Assembly (NCBI GenBank): GCA_001689445.1
Contig: LUJN01000044.1
Span: 73,866-137,865, forward strand
Reading direction: 5' to 3'
DNA length: 64,000 nt
From: Bacteroidales bacterium M3
Lineage (GTDB): Bacteria; Bacteroidota; Bacteroidia; Bacteroidales; Muribaculaceae
Under the pieces are notes generated by a model, which ran no database searches, was not told the origin of the DNA, and saw only the letters and a program-made list of their open reading frames with translations. A program made the position numbers and the translations under genes. Positions within the stretch are counted from its first letter, which is position 1; each line of letters opens with the position of its first letter. Positions 1 to 9,600 of the stretch are shown here, piece after piece.

Positions 1-1102
1 ATGTCTCAAGCTGGGGTATGTCGACGGCCTCGATAAACCCGTCGGCACGCAGCTGGCTAACTACTGCCCCTGCGCCATGGTAGCGCAGGCCTCCGGCGTG
101 GATGTTGGCGGGGGAGAAGTCATGTCCGAGGGTGTACATCGGGATTAGGGGCGTGTAGCCAGCCTCGTCGCCGAAGTCGTAGCTGAACACGCCGCGGGTC
201 AGCTTGGGGCATGATGCAGGCTCGGCTGCGATAAACCGTGTGGACTTGTCGCCGCTGAAGTTGTGGCGCATGAACGGGAATGATATGCCCGAGAAGTTGC
301 TGCCGCCACCGAAGCATCCTATCACGATGTCGGGGTATTCTCCGGCCATCTCCATCTGCTTCTCGGCCTCAAGCCCGATGACGGTCTGGTGAAGTGCCAC
401 ATGGTTGAGCACCGAGCCGAGGGTGTACTTGCAGTTGGGGGTCGACATCGCCAGCTCAACGGCCTCGGATATGGCTGTGCCGAGCGAGCCTTGGTAGTTG
501 GGATGCTCGGTCAGTATCTTGCGTCCGGCCTTGGTCGACATGCTCGGCGAGGCCACAACCTGTGCGCCGTAGGTCTGCATGATTGAGCGACGGTAGGGCT
601 TCTGGTGGTAGGAAACCTTCACCATGTACACGGCAAGCTCAAGTCCGAAGTGCTTTGCAGCCAGCGACAGGGCCGCGCCCCATTGTCCCGCACCGGTCTC
701 GGTGGTGATGTTGGTGACACCCTGCTTCTTACAGTAATATGCCTGTGCGATTGCCGAGTTGAGCTTGTGTGACCCGACGGGACTTACGCTCTCGTTCTTG
801 AAATAGATATGCGCCGGCGTGTCGAGAGCCTTTTCAAGACCACGGGCACGCACGAGCGGGGTGGGACGCCATATGCGGTACATGTCGCGCACCTCCTCGG
901 GTATCTCTATCCATGTGTCAGTGTCGTTAAGCTCTTGCTTTGAGACCTCCTCTGCAAACAGTGGATAGAGGTCCTCGGCCTTCATCGGCTCCTTGGTGGC
1001 GGGGTTGAGCAGCGGGCGTGGCTTGACCGGCATCTCTGCCATGACGTTGTACCATGCCGTGGGTATATCTTTTTCCTGAAGTAAAAATTTCTTCGATTCC
1101 AT
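1..1102 (-). CDS. trpB: TrpB2-type tryptophan synthase beta chain, C-terminus beyond the window
   Basis: PLP enzyme that condenses indole with L-serine to give L-tryptophan. It reads leftward from the ATG at 1102. 367 codons are present, so roughly the last 90 of an expected ~455 residues lie outside the window. Seen directly: GSHKLNSA near residue 112 with the PLP lysine, ETGAGQWG (the TrpB2 form; classical TrpB1 has ETGAGQHG), a glycine-rich GCFGGGSNFSG phosphate loop, and the N-terminal extension MESKKFLLQEKDIPTAWYN typical of the long TrpB2 group. No other trp gene is adjacent. Stand-alone TrpB2 proteins are often regarded as indole-salvage enzymes; that role here is inference. The start is unambiguous because no in-frame alternative precedes it closely. 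Confidence 0.93.
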   Translation of the reverse strand, partial: MESKKFLLQEKDIPTAWYNVMAEMPVKPRPLLNPATKEPMKAEDLYPLFAEEVSKQELNDTDTWIEIPEEVRDMYRIWRPTPLVRARGLEKALDTPAHIYFKNESVSPVGSHKLNSAIAQAYYCKKQGVTNITTETGAGQWGAALSLAAKHFGLELAVYMVKVSYHQKPYRRSIMQTYGAQVVASPSMSTKAGRKILTEHPNYQGSLGTAISEAVELAMSTPNCKYTLGSVLNHVALHQTVIGLEAEKQMEMAGEYPDIVIGCFGGGSNFSGISFPFMRHNFSGDKSTRFIAAEPASCPKLTRGVFSYDFGDEAGYTPLIPMYTLGHDFSPANIHAGGLRYHGAGAVVSQLRADGFIEAVDIPQLET

Positions 1103-1295
1103 ATGTTGAATGATTATTTAATAATTATGCAAATTTGCTATTGATGTATATATTTTTACGCAAAGAAACGGAAAATAAATCAGATATGCAATTATTTCAG
1201 GCGGCTGCCAAACAATTTGACAATCACAGGTGTTGTAGTTGAAGTCAGTTATCTTAACCTGAAATTAATATCCATACTTATAATTTGCCGCAATT

Positions 1296-2042
1296 ATGAA
1301 AACAGTACAGGAGACACTATTGTCGCGCCGCAGCATACGCCGTTATGAGCGTGAGCCTATATCGTCGGAGACGATGGACTTTATATATGACGCTATCCGC
1401 AACACTCCAACGAGCTATAACGGACAGCAGTTTTCGGTGATTGATGTCGCCGACCAGGCTCTGAAAGAGGAGATTTATGGCCTCACAGGGCAGAAACAGA
1501 TAAAGACCTGCAACCGCTTTTTGGTCTTTTGCATAGACTATAACAAGATTTCCTTGCTTGCCGAAGATAAGGATGTCGATATGCCGCCGTTCACGCAGAC
1601 GATGGATGGCGTTGTTGTCGGTGTAGTGGATGCCACGCTTGCCATGATGAGTGCGGTCGTTGCTGCCGAGTCGTGCGGTCTCGGTACATGCTGCATCGGT
1701 TATACACGCACTGCCGCCCCCGAGGCTTTGGCCCGTCTGCTCAAGCTCCCCCAGGGGGTGTTTGTGGTGTGTGGTCTCGCACTCGGAGTGCCCCGCGAGA
1801 TGCCCGACCTCAAGCCAAAGCAGCCTGTGGGACTGGTGATACACCACGACTGCTACCGTCAGGATGACATGCTTCCCGAGCTTCGCGCCTACGACGAGAC
1901 TGTCTCGCAGTATAACCGCACCCGTGCCGGCTCAACGACCGACAACGACTGGTGTGCCCACATCATCTCCTACTACGAGGAGGCAATGAAATACCAGACC
2001 CTCAACGCATTCCGCCGTCGCGGATTCGACATCACCCGCTGA
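1296..2042 (+). CDS. Nitroreductase-family FMN oxidoreductase
   Basis: 248-residue protein of the nitroreductase/flavin reductase fold, expected to bind FMN and use NAD(P)H to reduce nitro, quinone or flavin substrates in the cytoplasm. The N-terminus carries the family signature SRRSIRRYE followed by NTPTSYNGQQFSV, where the Arg and Ser/Asn residues contact FMN phosphate. The central GLGTCCIGY and the hydrophobic VCGLALGVP correspond to the core of NfsA-like members. It stands alone and is divergent from trpB; the 190 bp between them are AT-rich and must hold both promoters. A palindromic repeat begins 18 bp after the stop. The physiological substrate cannot be read from sequence. Confidence 0.9.
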   Translation: MKTVQETLLSRRSIRRYEREPISSETMDFIYDAIRNTPTSYNGQQFSVIDVADQALKEEIYGLTGQKQIKTCNRFLVFCIDYNKISLLAEDKDVDMPPFTQTMDGVVVGVVDATLAMMSAVVAAESCGLGTCCIGYTRTAAPEALARLLKLPQGVFVVCGLALGVPREMPDLKPKQPVGLVIHHDCYRQDDMLPELRAYDETVSQYNRTRAGSTTDNDWCAHIISYYEEAMKYQTLNAFRRRGFDITR

Positions 2043-2059
2043 TTTAGGTTAGCGGTGAC

Positions 2060-2149
2060 AAAAGTAGGGTCGCGACCTGTCGCGACTGCGAGGTTTGCCA
2101 TTTGTCGGGTAGCCTATTCGCGGTCGCGACAGGTCGCGACCCTACTTTT
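2060..2149. repeat. Palindromic element copy 1, paired arms, TCGCGAC core
   Basis: A perfect 27-bp inverted repeat (2060-2086 and 2123-2149) around a 36-bp loop. Each arm starts with AAAAGTAGGG and holds an inner hairpin TCGCGAC-CT-GTCGCGA. The loop side of the right arm reads, in complement, CCGCGAATAGGC, which recurs in other copies. It lies between the ends of convergent genes, so it could also act as a terminator, but the length and composite structure exceed a simple terminator. Confidence 0.9.
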
Positions 2150-2172
2150 GGACGGCCATGGGTGTGTTGGCC

Positions 2173-3633
2173 CTACAGCTGCACTTTCAGGGTGCGGGTG
2201 GTGCCGTCGGGGTAGATGGCGCGGGCTATGTACAGGCCTCGGGGAGCGATGCGCAGGTCGGCGACACGGCGACCTGCGGCGTCGTAGATTTCTACGGTGG
2301 CATCGGCGGGAGCATGGATTGTGCGGGTTGCGCGGTCGTAACGCAGGAGATTGTCGGTAGACTCGACCGAAGCGATGGCCGATGAGCCGAGGGTGAGTGT
2401 GAATGACATGCCGTCGGGGGTCTCGGTGACATCGGTGAGGGAGAACGGTGCACGCGAGCCGTCGCTATAGAACGGGTAGTCGGTGTCGCCGTCCGCGCCA
2501 AAGGATGTGCGGTTGTTGTCGGGATGCAGGGGAGCGTCGGCGATACGGCCTGCCGAGGTCGGCGAGCCGTCGGGACGGAAGATGTACAGTTCAAAACGCT
2601 CGTTGGAGTTGGAGAGGTTGCCGTGTTTGCCGGGGTTCACGCGGTATACGAGCAGTCCCTCGGCGGGAAGCGATGCATCCCAAAGGTTGGACTTGCGGCG
2701 GTATTCGACCATAAAATATTCCTCGCGGCTCTTGTCGGGTCGTATCTTGTAGGTCACATTCTCGGGGGTGGGGGAGTCGAGCGGTGCGATAGTGTAGGTG
2801 CCGTTTTCCGTCAGTTCGTCGATGGCGGGTATCCAGTTGCCGTATCCGCGGCCATAGGTCATGCGTGTGTAGGCGGTCATCCCTTGCGGCACTGTCTGAT
2901 TGTCGCTCATCAGGTCCCATATCCCCACCGGGGCGAGGTCTTTTTCCTTGCTGCCGTTGGTGTAGAGGTCGTAGGCATCAAAGGTGTGCATCATCTCGTG
3001 GCACATCACGCCCGTGTTGAGCGCGATGGGGCGCAGCGACTGGTAGCCGTTGGCGCTGTCAAAGACGATGAGGAAGTTTGACACTTTCTTGCCGTGGATT
3101 GAAGCCTGTGCCCATATCAGGCGGTTGTTTTGCGGCCATAGCAGGCGAGAGGCCGATATATCGGAGTTGCCCTTTATGACGACTGTAAAATTATCGACTT
3201 CGCCGTCATTGTTGCCGTCAAGCATGGCGTCGGCAGGGAGCACGGTTTCGGCATATGCGGCAGCGGCGGCGATAAACTTGTGCAGGCGTGTCTGACTGTC
3301 TATCATCATGAGGTCCTCGGTGTAGCCGTCGGGGTTTATCGAGCTTTTCTTGCAGTAATAGCCACGGGCGTTTGCATCGGTATACTGCCCCTCAGCGAGC
3401 GTCCCTTGCCAATGGAGTGAGCCGTATGAGGCATCGCGGAAATAGCTGTAGACCGAATTGGCGCCATCGGCGTCATCGTTGATGAGCGCGTCATAATGGG
3501 CGCGGTCGTTGGCCCATTGGTCATCGGCGTTGTCGGCAAAGCTCGCGAAGCACACCACGTTGGCAAGCTCGGTCGCTGCCACGGCAGGCAGCGAGGCGAT
3601 TGAAAGGGCGGTAAGCAGTGATAGAAGTCTCAT
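2173..3633 (-). CDS. Secreted M6-family metalloprotease with T9SS-like C-terminal tail
   Basis: 486-residue secreted zinc peptidase. The start at 3633 (MRLLSLLTALSIASLPAVAA, a clear signal peptide) is preferred because the upstream in-frame extension runs through a palindromic repeat. The zinc site is CHEMMHTFDAYD near residue 210, matching the HExxH and downstream acidic residue of immune-inhibitor-A-like M6 peptidases; GIWDLMSD follows as the Met-turn region. The last ~80 residues contain TVEIYDAAGRRVADL then GLYIARA and a final LKVQL, the pattern of a type A T9SS sorting domain. It is the last gene of the leftward SusC/SusD block, behind a repeat that fills the whole spacer, so its transcription may be uncoupled from the block. 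Probable role: extracellular protein degradation feeding the SusCD transporter (inference). Confidence 0.88.
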   Translation of the reverse strand: MRLLSLLTALSIASLPAVAATELANVVCFASFADNADDQWANDRAHYDALINDDADGANSVYSYFRDASYGSLHWQGTLAEGQYTDANARGYYCKKSSINPDGYTEDLMMIDSQTRLHKFIAAAAAYAETVLPADAMLDGNNDGEVDNFTVVIKGNSDISASRLLWPQNNRLIWAQASIHGKKVSNFLIVFDSANGYQSLRPIALNTGVMCHEMMHTFDAYDLYTNGSKEKDLAPVGIWDLMSDNQTVPQGMTAYTRMTYGRGYGNWIPAIDELTENGTYTIAPLDSPTPENVTYKIRPDKSREEYFMVEYRRKSNLWDASLPAEGLLVYRVNPGKHGNLSNSNERFELYIFRPDGSPTSAGRIADAPLHPDNNRTSFGADGDTDYPFYSDGSRAPFSLTDVTETPDGMSFTLTLGSSAIASVESTDNLLRYDRATRTIHAPADATVEIYDAAGRRVADLRIAPRGLYIARAIYPDGTTRTLKVQL

Positions 3634-3654
3634 TTGGAATGGTGTTTTTATGTA

Positions 3655-3792
3655 GGGTGTTGCAGAACTCACAAATTGTAGGGCTGCACCATGGTGCAGC
3701 CGAAACACACACGCTGATAATAGGCCTATTGGCGGATGCACCATGGTGCATCCCTACAATTTTCGGCGTGTTTTCATGGTTCTGCAACACCC
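3655..3792. repeat. Palindromic element copy 2, 138-bp MITE-like unit with outer inverted repeats
   Basis: Outer 14-bp inverted repeats GGGTGTTGCAGAAC (3655-3668) and GTTCTGCAACACCC (3779-3792) enclose two perfect 20-bp palindromes: GGCTGCACCATGGTGCAGCC at 3682-3701 and GGATGCACCATGGTGCATCC at 3734-3753, flanked by TGTAGGG and CCCTACA. The two palindromes differ at one position and its partner, so pairing is kept. The element fills nearly all of the spacer before the M6 protease start. I saw no obvious target-site duplication. Confidence 0.88.
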
Positions 3793-3799
3793 CATTGTA

Positions 3800-4708
3800 T
3801 TATAGGGCGAGTTTCAGGGTGGCGGTGCCGTTGGCGGAGGTTGCCTTGGCGACATAGATGCCGGCGGCCACGCCGTCGAGGCTGAGTGACGAGCCGTTGC
3901 CTGCGGCTACGAGTGCACCTGCGGTGGTGTAGACGCTGATAGTGGCATCTTCGGAGGCATTGATGGTCTTGCCGTCAAGCGCGAGTTTCAGTGCCGATGC
4001 GTCGCTCTCGATGCCGTCAACGCTGGCTGAAGCGGCGGTGTAGGTCATCACCTTGATGCCCTGCACGAGCAGCGGGTATTTCATGTTGTTGCGTATGAGG
4101 GCTGTCACCTTTTCTCCCTTGGGGGAGGCAAGAGACATGCCGGTGTTGCCGTTCGTTACGGCCTGAATGTTGTTCCATTGAACTTGGCTTGTCATGGCAA
4201 TGGGCTTTAATAGGCCCCAGTTCATGCTCAGATAGGCTTTTATGACTTGAGTGTCTATAGATTCAACCCAGCCCTTTGCCCCGAATATTCCACCACAGAT
4301 ACGGTCATTCTCGGTAGAGAGGAAGAGGTCAAACTCTGCGCAGTCAGGAAGCCACATCATTATGCCGCCGCCTTTGGGGTCATCAGTTGTTTTGTCTGCC
4401 GCAGGGAGAATGATTGCGCCTGTCTTTGCTCCTTCGCCGCCCAGTTCGCCGGCTTCATTGTAGCCCTCCTCGTCGGCATAGCATTCAGGCTCGGCAAACT
4501 GACCGTCCCCGTCTTCCCATGTCGCCGATTGCAGCTGGATTTTGTACTTGTTACCAAAGCCGCAGTATTTGTCGAGTTTTTCCTGGGTGTCAAACCACAG
4601 CCAGCCGTTGGCGTCGCAGTCGGCGGGGTCAAAGTAGTTGTAGGTCGTCTGCGCATTGGCAGCCGTCAGTGCTGCCAACGCAGCCATGGTGAGTAATAAT
4701 TTTTTCAT
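3800..4708 (-). CDS. Secreted protein of unknown function with T9SS-like C-terminal tail
   Basis: 302-residue protein with signal peptide MKKLLLTMAALAALTAANAQ and a C-terminal segment DATISVYTTAGALVAAG ... GIYVAKATSANGTATLKLAL that matches the beta-strand pattern of T9SS type A sorting domains. The region between (residues ~21-230) is acidic and rich in aromatic residues and glycine, with YNYFDPADCDANGWLWFDT near its start; I recognise no catalytic motif. It follows SusD in the same direction after a 105-bp spacer that contains two mutually exclusive hairpins (4754-4804). By position it may be a surface or secreted binding component of the SusCD locus, but this is inference. Some such proteins in Bacteroidales are annotated only as hypothetical or T9SS-sorted proteins. 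Confidence 0.8.
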   Translation of the reverse strand: MKKLLLTMAALAALTAANAQTTYNYFDPADCDANGWLWFDTQEKLDKYCGFGNKYKIQLQSATWEDGDGQFAEPECYADEEGYNEAGELGGEGAKTGAIILPAADKTTDDPKGGGIMMWLPDCAEFDLFLSTENDRICGGIFGAKGWVESIDTQVIKAYLSMNWGLLKPIAMTSQVQWNNIQAVTNGNTGMSLASPKGEKVTALIRNNMKYPLLVQGIKVMTYTAASASVDGIESDASALKLALDGKTINASEDATISVYTTAGALVAAGNGSSLSLDGVAAGIYVAKATSANGTATLKLAL

Positions 4709-4753
4709 CAGCAGTTAAAGTTTTTAGTTGAAAAATGATTTTTTATGTCTGCT

Positions 4754-4804
4754 GTGTGAAAGCCCTCGCGAGGGCTTTCACACGCAACGATTGCGTGTGA
4801 AAGC
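4754..4804. promoter_or_regulatory. Two overlapping, mutually exclusive hairpins after susD
   Basis: A perfect 30-bp palindrome at 4754-4783 (arms GTGTGAAAGCCCTCG and its complement) overlaps a second perfect hairpin at 4774-4804 (arms GCTTTCACACGCAA and TTGCGTGTGAAAGC with loop CGA). They share the ten bases 4774-4783, so only one can form at a time. In the leftward transcript this pair lies between the SusD stop and the start of the secreted-protein gene. It could be a terminator or an attenuator; no long U-run follows. Confidence 0.75.
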
Positions 4805-4813
4805 AAAATGCTG

Positions 4814-6583
4814 TTACATCTCGACCCACTCGGGGTTTTGCTCGATGCCGTGATAGCGCACGTCGTCCCATGCTATCGGGAGGAAGTACTGGCGGGCGCG
4901 GAAATAGCGCACGACTGTGTTGCGCCCGTTGACGACGGGGTTGGTGATGCGCTTTGCGCCGTTGGCGCGATAGACAATCTTCACGCCAAACAGCGGATTG
5001 GTCGTGCCGGTCATCTTCTCCTCGGCGATATTGTATCGGAGCATATCCCAATAGATGGTCTTTTCAAACGCCAGCTCCACGCGACGCTCGTTCATGATGT
5101 CGTCCCATGTCACGGAGGTGAGGGCAGGCATGTGGACGCGCTCACGGATGCGGTTTATCTTTTTCAGCGCATCCCCGGGACGTCCGAGCTTGAAGTCAAT
5201 CTCGGCATAGTCAAGCAGCAGCTCGGCATAGCGCCACAGGATGCAGTTCTGCGAGCTGCCGTATGTGTCGTCGTTGTCGATGGTCTGACGCTCGTTGAGG
5301 AACTTGGCCATATAATAGCCTGTGCGCGATACTGATGCCACGGTCGATGTCCCGTAGGGGGTGAGGTCTTCGCCAGCCACCTCCTCGCGGTCGACGGTGT
5401 TGTAGTGGATGTCCATCTCATGTCCGCGCCATATCGCGCCGTCGTAGAGGATATTGGCATAGAAGCGGTAGTCTCGGCCCTCGTAGGGATTGTTCTTGTC
5501 ATAGCCCGAGCCTTGTTCGTCGATGCGCTTTCCGTTGGCCATGCGGTACTCGTCGACATGGTTCTGTGTTGGGTTATATGCCGCTACAGTGGCTCCGAAA
5601 GAGGGCGCGGATGCATCGCGGTCGAGCTTGTGGCCGTTAGCGGAGATAAAGTTGCCGTCATCGGAGTGCTGCACCTCCCATATGGATTCCTGCGAGTTTT
5701 TGGTGAGGAATATGTTGCGGTAGCCGGCGACGACCTCATCGCGGGATGTTCCTGCGATGGGCACGAGGTCATAAACATGCAGGTCTTCTATGCGGTCATA
5801 CTCCGCGGCGGCGTTGCCGAGCATCTCAAGGGAGCGGTCGGAGGAGAATCCAAGCCATGGTTTGTCGGCATTCTGGAAATGTTCTCCGGCTGCCCAGAAG
5901 TAGGTCTTGGCCTTGAGCATGTAGCATGTGCCGACGGTGGGGCGTCCCACATTGTCGGTGCTGTTGGTGACCGAGAGCAGTTTGGATGCTTTCTCGGCCT
6001 CCCCGGTGATGTAGGTCACCATCTGCTCATAGCTTGCGCGGGGAAACTTCTCTGCGTTGACCAGAGGGTCGACGGTGTGGTCGATGATGAGCGCGCCGCC
6101 AAACGAGCGCAGCAGCTTGTAGTAGTACCATGCGCGGAAGAAGTGTGCCTCGCCGAGCACGCGGTCCTTAATGGACGCAGGCAACTCATTCTGGTGCTCG
6201 AGCAGCTTGTTGATTGACGAGATGTGAGTGTAGCATCCCGACCATATGGAGCGTCCGCGCTGGGTGATGTCCTTTTGGGAACTTTTGAGGATATTGCCGT
6301 AGTCGGCCTGATACCATTCGCGGCGTCCCACGGTGAGCTGGTCGGTGTACCACACGTCATACTCGGTGCCGAGGCCGCTGAAAAGGGTGGTCACGTAGGT
6401 GTAAAATCCGGGGTCCATGCTCCTGTACCACGGCAGGATATATTCATTTACAAGCATCTCGTTGCCCCATATGGCCGTCTCGGAGAGCTTGTCGTTTGGC
6501 TCGTCGCGGAACATGTCGTTGCATGACGGGAGCGTCAGCGTGCATCCCGCGATAACCGCTATATATTTGAGTATTTTCTTCAT
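4814..6583 (-). CDS. SusD/RagB-family outer-membrane nutrient-binding lipoprotein
   Basis: 589-residue surface lipoprotein that caps its SusC partner and delivers substrate to it. The signal peptide ends in LTLPSC with the lipidated Cys at residue 21. Family hallmarks are visible: the TPR-like helical core (ELPASIKDRVLGEAHFFRAWYYYKL-like region), the typical LRYAELLLDYAE-type segment seen here as LWRYAELLLDYAEIDFKLG, and the closing motif MNERRVELAFE ... LRYN. The protein ends in GIEQNPEWVEM, a common SusD-type finish. It is 62 bp downstream of susC, the usual order and spacing. Ligand class cannot be read directly; the neighbouring proteases rather than glycosidases point to peptides (inference, compare RagB). 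Confidence 0.96.
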   Translation of the reverse strand: MKKILKYIAVIAGCTLTLPSCNDMFRDEPNDKLSETAIWGNEMLVNEYILPWYRSMDPGFYTYVTTLFSGLGTEYDVWYTDQLTVGRREWYQADYGNILKSSQKDITQRGRSIWSGCYTHISSINKLLEHQNELPASIKDRVLGEAHFFRAWYYYKLLRSFGGALIIDHTVDPLVNAEKFPRASYEQMVTYITGEAEKASKLLSVTNSTDNVGRPTVGTCYMLKAKTYFWAAGEHFQNADKPWLGFSSDRSLEMLGNAAAEYDRIEDLHVYDLVPIAGTSRDEVVAGYRNIFLTKNSQESIWEVQHSDDGNFISANGHKLDRDASAPSFGATVAAYNPTQNHVDEYRMANGKRIDEQGSGYDKNNPYEGRDYRFYANILYDGAIWRGHEMDIHYNTVDREEVAGEDLTPYGTSTVASVSRTGYYMAKFLNERQTIDNDDTYGSSQNCILWRYAELLLDYAEIDFKLGRPGDALKKINRIRERVHMPALTSVTWDDIMNERRVELAFEKTIYWDMLRYNIAEEKMTGTTNPLFGVKIVYRANGAKRITNPVVNGRNTVVRYFRARQYFLPIAWDDVRYHGIEQNPEWVEM

Positions 6584-6601
6584 TGTCTGAGTGTTTGTAA
6601 G

Positions 6602-6646
6602 GTCGTTAAAGTCTTTAAGGTCCTTAGGGTCTTTAAGGACTTTAGT
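6602..6646. repeat. Five-unit array in 9-bp register
   Basis: Five consecutive 9-mers: GTCGTTAAA, GTCTTTAAG, GTCCTTAGG, GTCTTTAAG, GACTTTAGT. The array fills most of the susC-susD spacer and ends at the susC stop codon. A related array is at 63913-63957. Confidence 0.8.
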
Positions 6647-9600
6647 TAGAAGCCGAAGTTGAGCGAGATACCGTAGGTGCGCGACAGCGGGTAGCCTCGG
6701 AGCGACTCGGGATCCATATTGCCGTCGAGGGAGGAGACGGTAAAGAGGTTGCCGCCTTGGAAGGCGACGTCGAGCGTGGAGATACGGGCTTTCTTCAACA
6801 GTTTGGCCGGGAAACGGTAGCCTACCGTCAGGGCCTTGAGGCGCAGGAAGTCACACTCTTTCACCCAGAATGTACTCGGCAGGCGGTTGTTGTCGTTGGA
6901 GGAGGCAAATTTCACGCGCGGGTATTTGGCATTGGGATTGTCGGGTGTCCACGTGTCGGTGTAATGGTACTCCTGGAATCGCTGCAACGAGCGGTTCTCG
7001 AGTGTGTACAGCTCGTTGATCTGCTGGTTGTACCCCGCCACGCCTTGGAACTGGGCATTGAAGTACAGCCCGCGCCACGATGCCCCGAGGCTGAAGCCGT
7101 ATGACAGGTCGGGTATAGAGGAGTTCTTGACATAAATCTGGTCGTTGGTAGTGAGCACGTTGTTGCCGTCCTGGTCGATGTACTTTATGTCGCCGGGGGC
7201 GAGGGTCGTGTTGCCGAACCCGTCCTGGTCGACAGGCCATGCGGCGATTTCCTCATAGCTCTGGAACAGTCCGGCTGCCTCATAGAGGGTCCAGTTGCGA
7301 TTGCCTTTGCCCTTGCGCCGCAACCCGGGCACCTGGGAGGACTCGTCGCCCCAGTCGAGCACCTCATCCTGAAACTTGGAGAGGTTGAACGACACGTTGT
7401 ATTTGACCTCGCCGATGGTGTTGACATGGCGTATCGAGAAGTCGACGCCGCGATAGCGCACCTTGCCGATGTTGACCGACGGGGTGGTGCCGCTCGTGCC
7501 GAGCGACGGGGGGAAGAGGTAGGTCGGTGCGCTCTCGACCATGTTGGTGCGTGTGCGCTCAAAGTATTCGACTGTCGCCGAGACACGGTTGTCCCAGAAT
7601 CCGACATCGAGACCGAGGTTCCAGTCGCGCGACTTGCCCCATTTCAGGTTTTCGTTGGGATAGTTGCCGGTCGATGTCACAATGCCCGGGGCATAGAGGC
7701 CGCCGATGGGATAGCCGGCGTTGGGGCTGTAGATATACTGCCACAGGTAGCTGTAGTCATCTATCGCCCCGTCATCGCCGAGGATACCGAACGATGCCCT
7801 CAGCTTGGCAAGCGACATGATGGACGACGGCACCGACTTGAAGAACCGTTCGTTGGAGATGACCCACGAAGCTGACACGGTGGGGAAGAAGCCCCAGCGG
7901 TTTTCGGGTGTGAAGCGGGTGGAGCCATCGACGCGGAAGCTGAACTCGCCGAAGTAGCGGTTGTCGTAGCCGTAAGTGGCACGGCCCACTATCGAGGCGC
8001 GCTGGCTGTAGAACTCGTTACCGTTGAGGATGCCCGTGGAGGTGTTGCCTATTACTTCGGGATATTCGCCCGACATGTTCTTGTTTTCACCCCTCAGGTA
8101 TTTGTTTTTATAGTCCTGGTAGTTGAACACCGCCAGACCGGTCACGGCATGTTTGCCGCCAAATGTATGGTCGTAGCTGATGCCCGCCTCAAGCAGCTTG
8201 TTGTTGACCGACTGGTGGCGGTCAGACATTGTTATCTTGGCCTTGGGATAGACAGTGTTTGCGTCGACCGTCGTCTCTCCGGTAGCCTCGTCGTATAGGT
8301 AGAGGGGGACGGGCTTGGAGAATTCGGAGTCATTCTGGTGGTTCATGTCGAATGTCGCCTTCAGGTATACCTGCAGTCCGTCGACCTTGGGGATATTGTA
8401 GCGCAGCACGGCGTTGAGAGTGTGGAAGTCGGAGCTTATCTTGCGGTAGCCCCCCAGACCCTCCACGTTGATGAGCGGGTTGGCGCCGTTGATGCTCGCG
8501 AGGTTGCCGTCGGTGAATCGCAGCACCTGTAGAGGTGAGAAGGCATAAGCGCTGTCAATGGTCGTGAGTCCCGAGGTCTTGTTGGAGGATATCGAGCCTG
8601 TGATGTCGACCTGGAATGTCAGTCCGCGGAATATCTCGGCATCAAGTTTTGCCGAGTAGTTGTAGCGGTCGCGTCCGACGTTGGAGTAAAGGCCCTTGGT
8701 GTTGGTGTAGCCTCCCGAGATGAAGTAGCGTATAGACTTTACGCCGCCCGACACGGAGAGCGAGTAACGCTGCGAGTGTCCCCACTTGTCGAGGTAGTCG
8801 AGCATGTTGGAGTCGCCGTAAACGTTGGGGTCGGAGTCGAGCAGATCGAGGTCGTAGGGGGTGTAGACATCGCTGCCGGTGTTCTCGACAGCGCGGTTGT
8901 AAAGTTCGGCAAATCGGCGGCTCTCGAGAAATTTGGGCAGGTAGGTAGCCTGTTGGAAGTTGAACTGACCTCGGAAGTTGACGCGGGCACGGGTCTCCTC
9001 CTTGCCGCGTTTGGTCTGTACGAGGATTACGCCGTTGGCTGCACGTGCGCCGTAGACTGCCGCAGCTGCGGCATCCTTGAGCACCGATATGCTCTCGATG
9101 TCATCGGGGTTGAGGTCGCTGAGCTGCATCTCGCCGTCGTTGGTGTCGGTGCCGAGGCGCGGCACGCCGTCAATCACGAGCAGCGGGTTGCCCGAGTTGC
9201 CGCGCACGCTGATGGTGGCGTTCTTGTTGGACGACGGGTCGCCTGTGGTCGACATGACACCGAGACCCGCCACCTGTCCGGCGAGGGTCTGGTCGACATT
9301 CATCGCCGGGATGCGGGTCAGCTCGTCGCCCGAGATGACCTCCACCGAGGATGTAAGGGCGGTCTTCTTTGCCGTGCCGTAGCCGATGACGACCACCTCG
9401 TCCATAGTGTTGGTGTTGACCTCAAGCGCGGTCTTCAGGTCGTTCTGTCCCGGTTCCACGGTCAGGGTGACGGGTTTGTAGCCGATATAGGATATAAGCA
9501 GGGTGGCCTTCTTCCCGGCGGGTACGCCGATAGAGTAGTCTCCGTCGATATTTGTCGCTGTCGCGAGGGAGGTGCCCTCCACCTTTACGGTCGCCCCGAT

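Noticed and set aside
3634..3744. Longer N-terminus for the M6 protease
   Set aside because: The extra 37 residues are encoded by the palindromic element and would destroy the signal peptide position.
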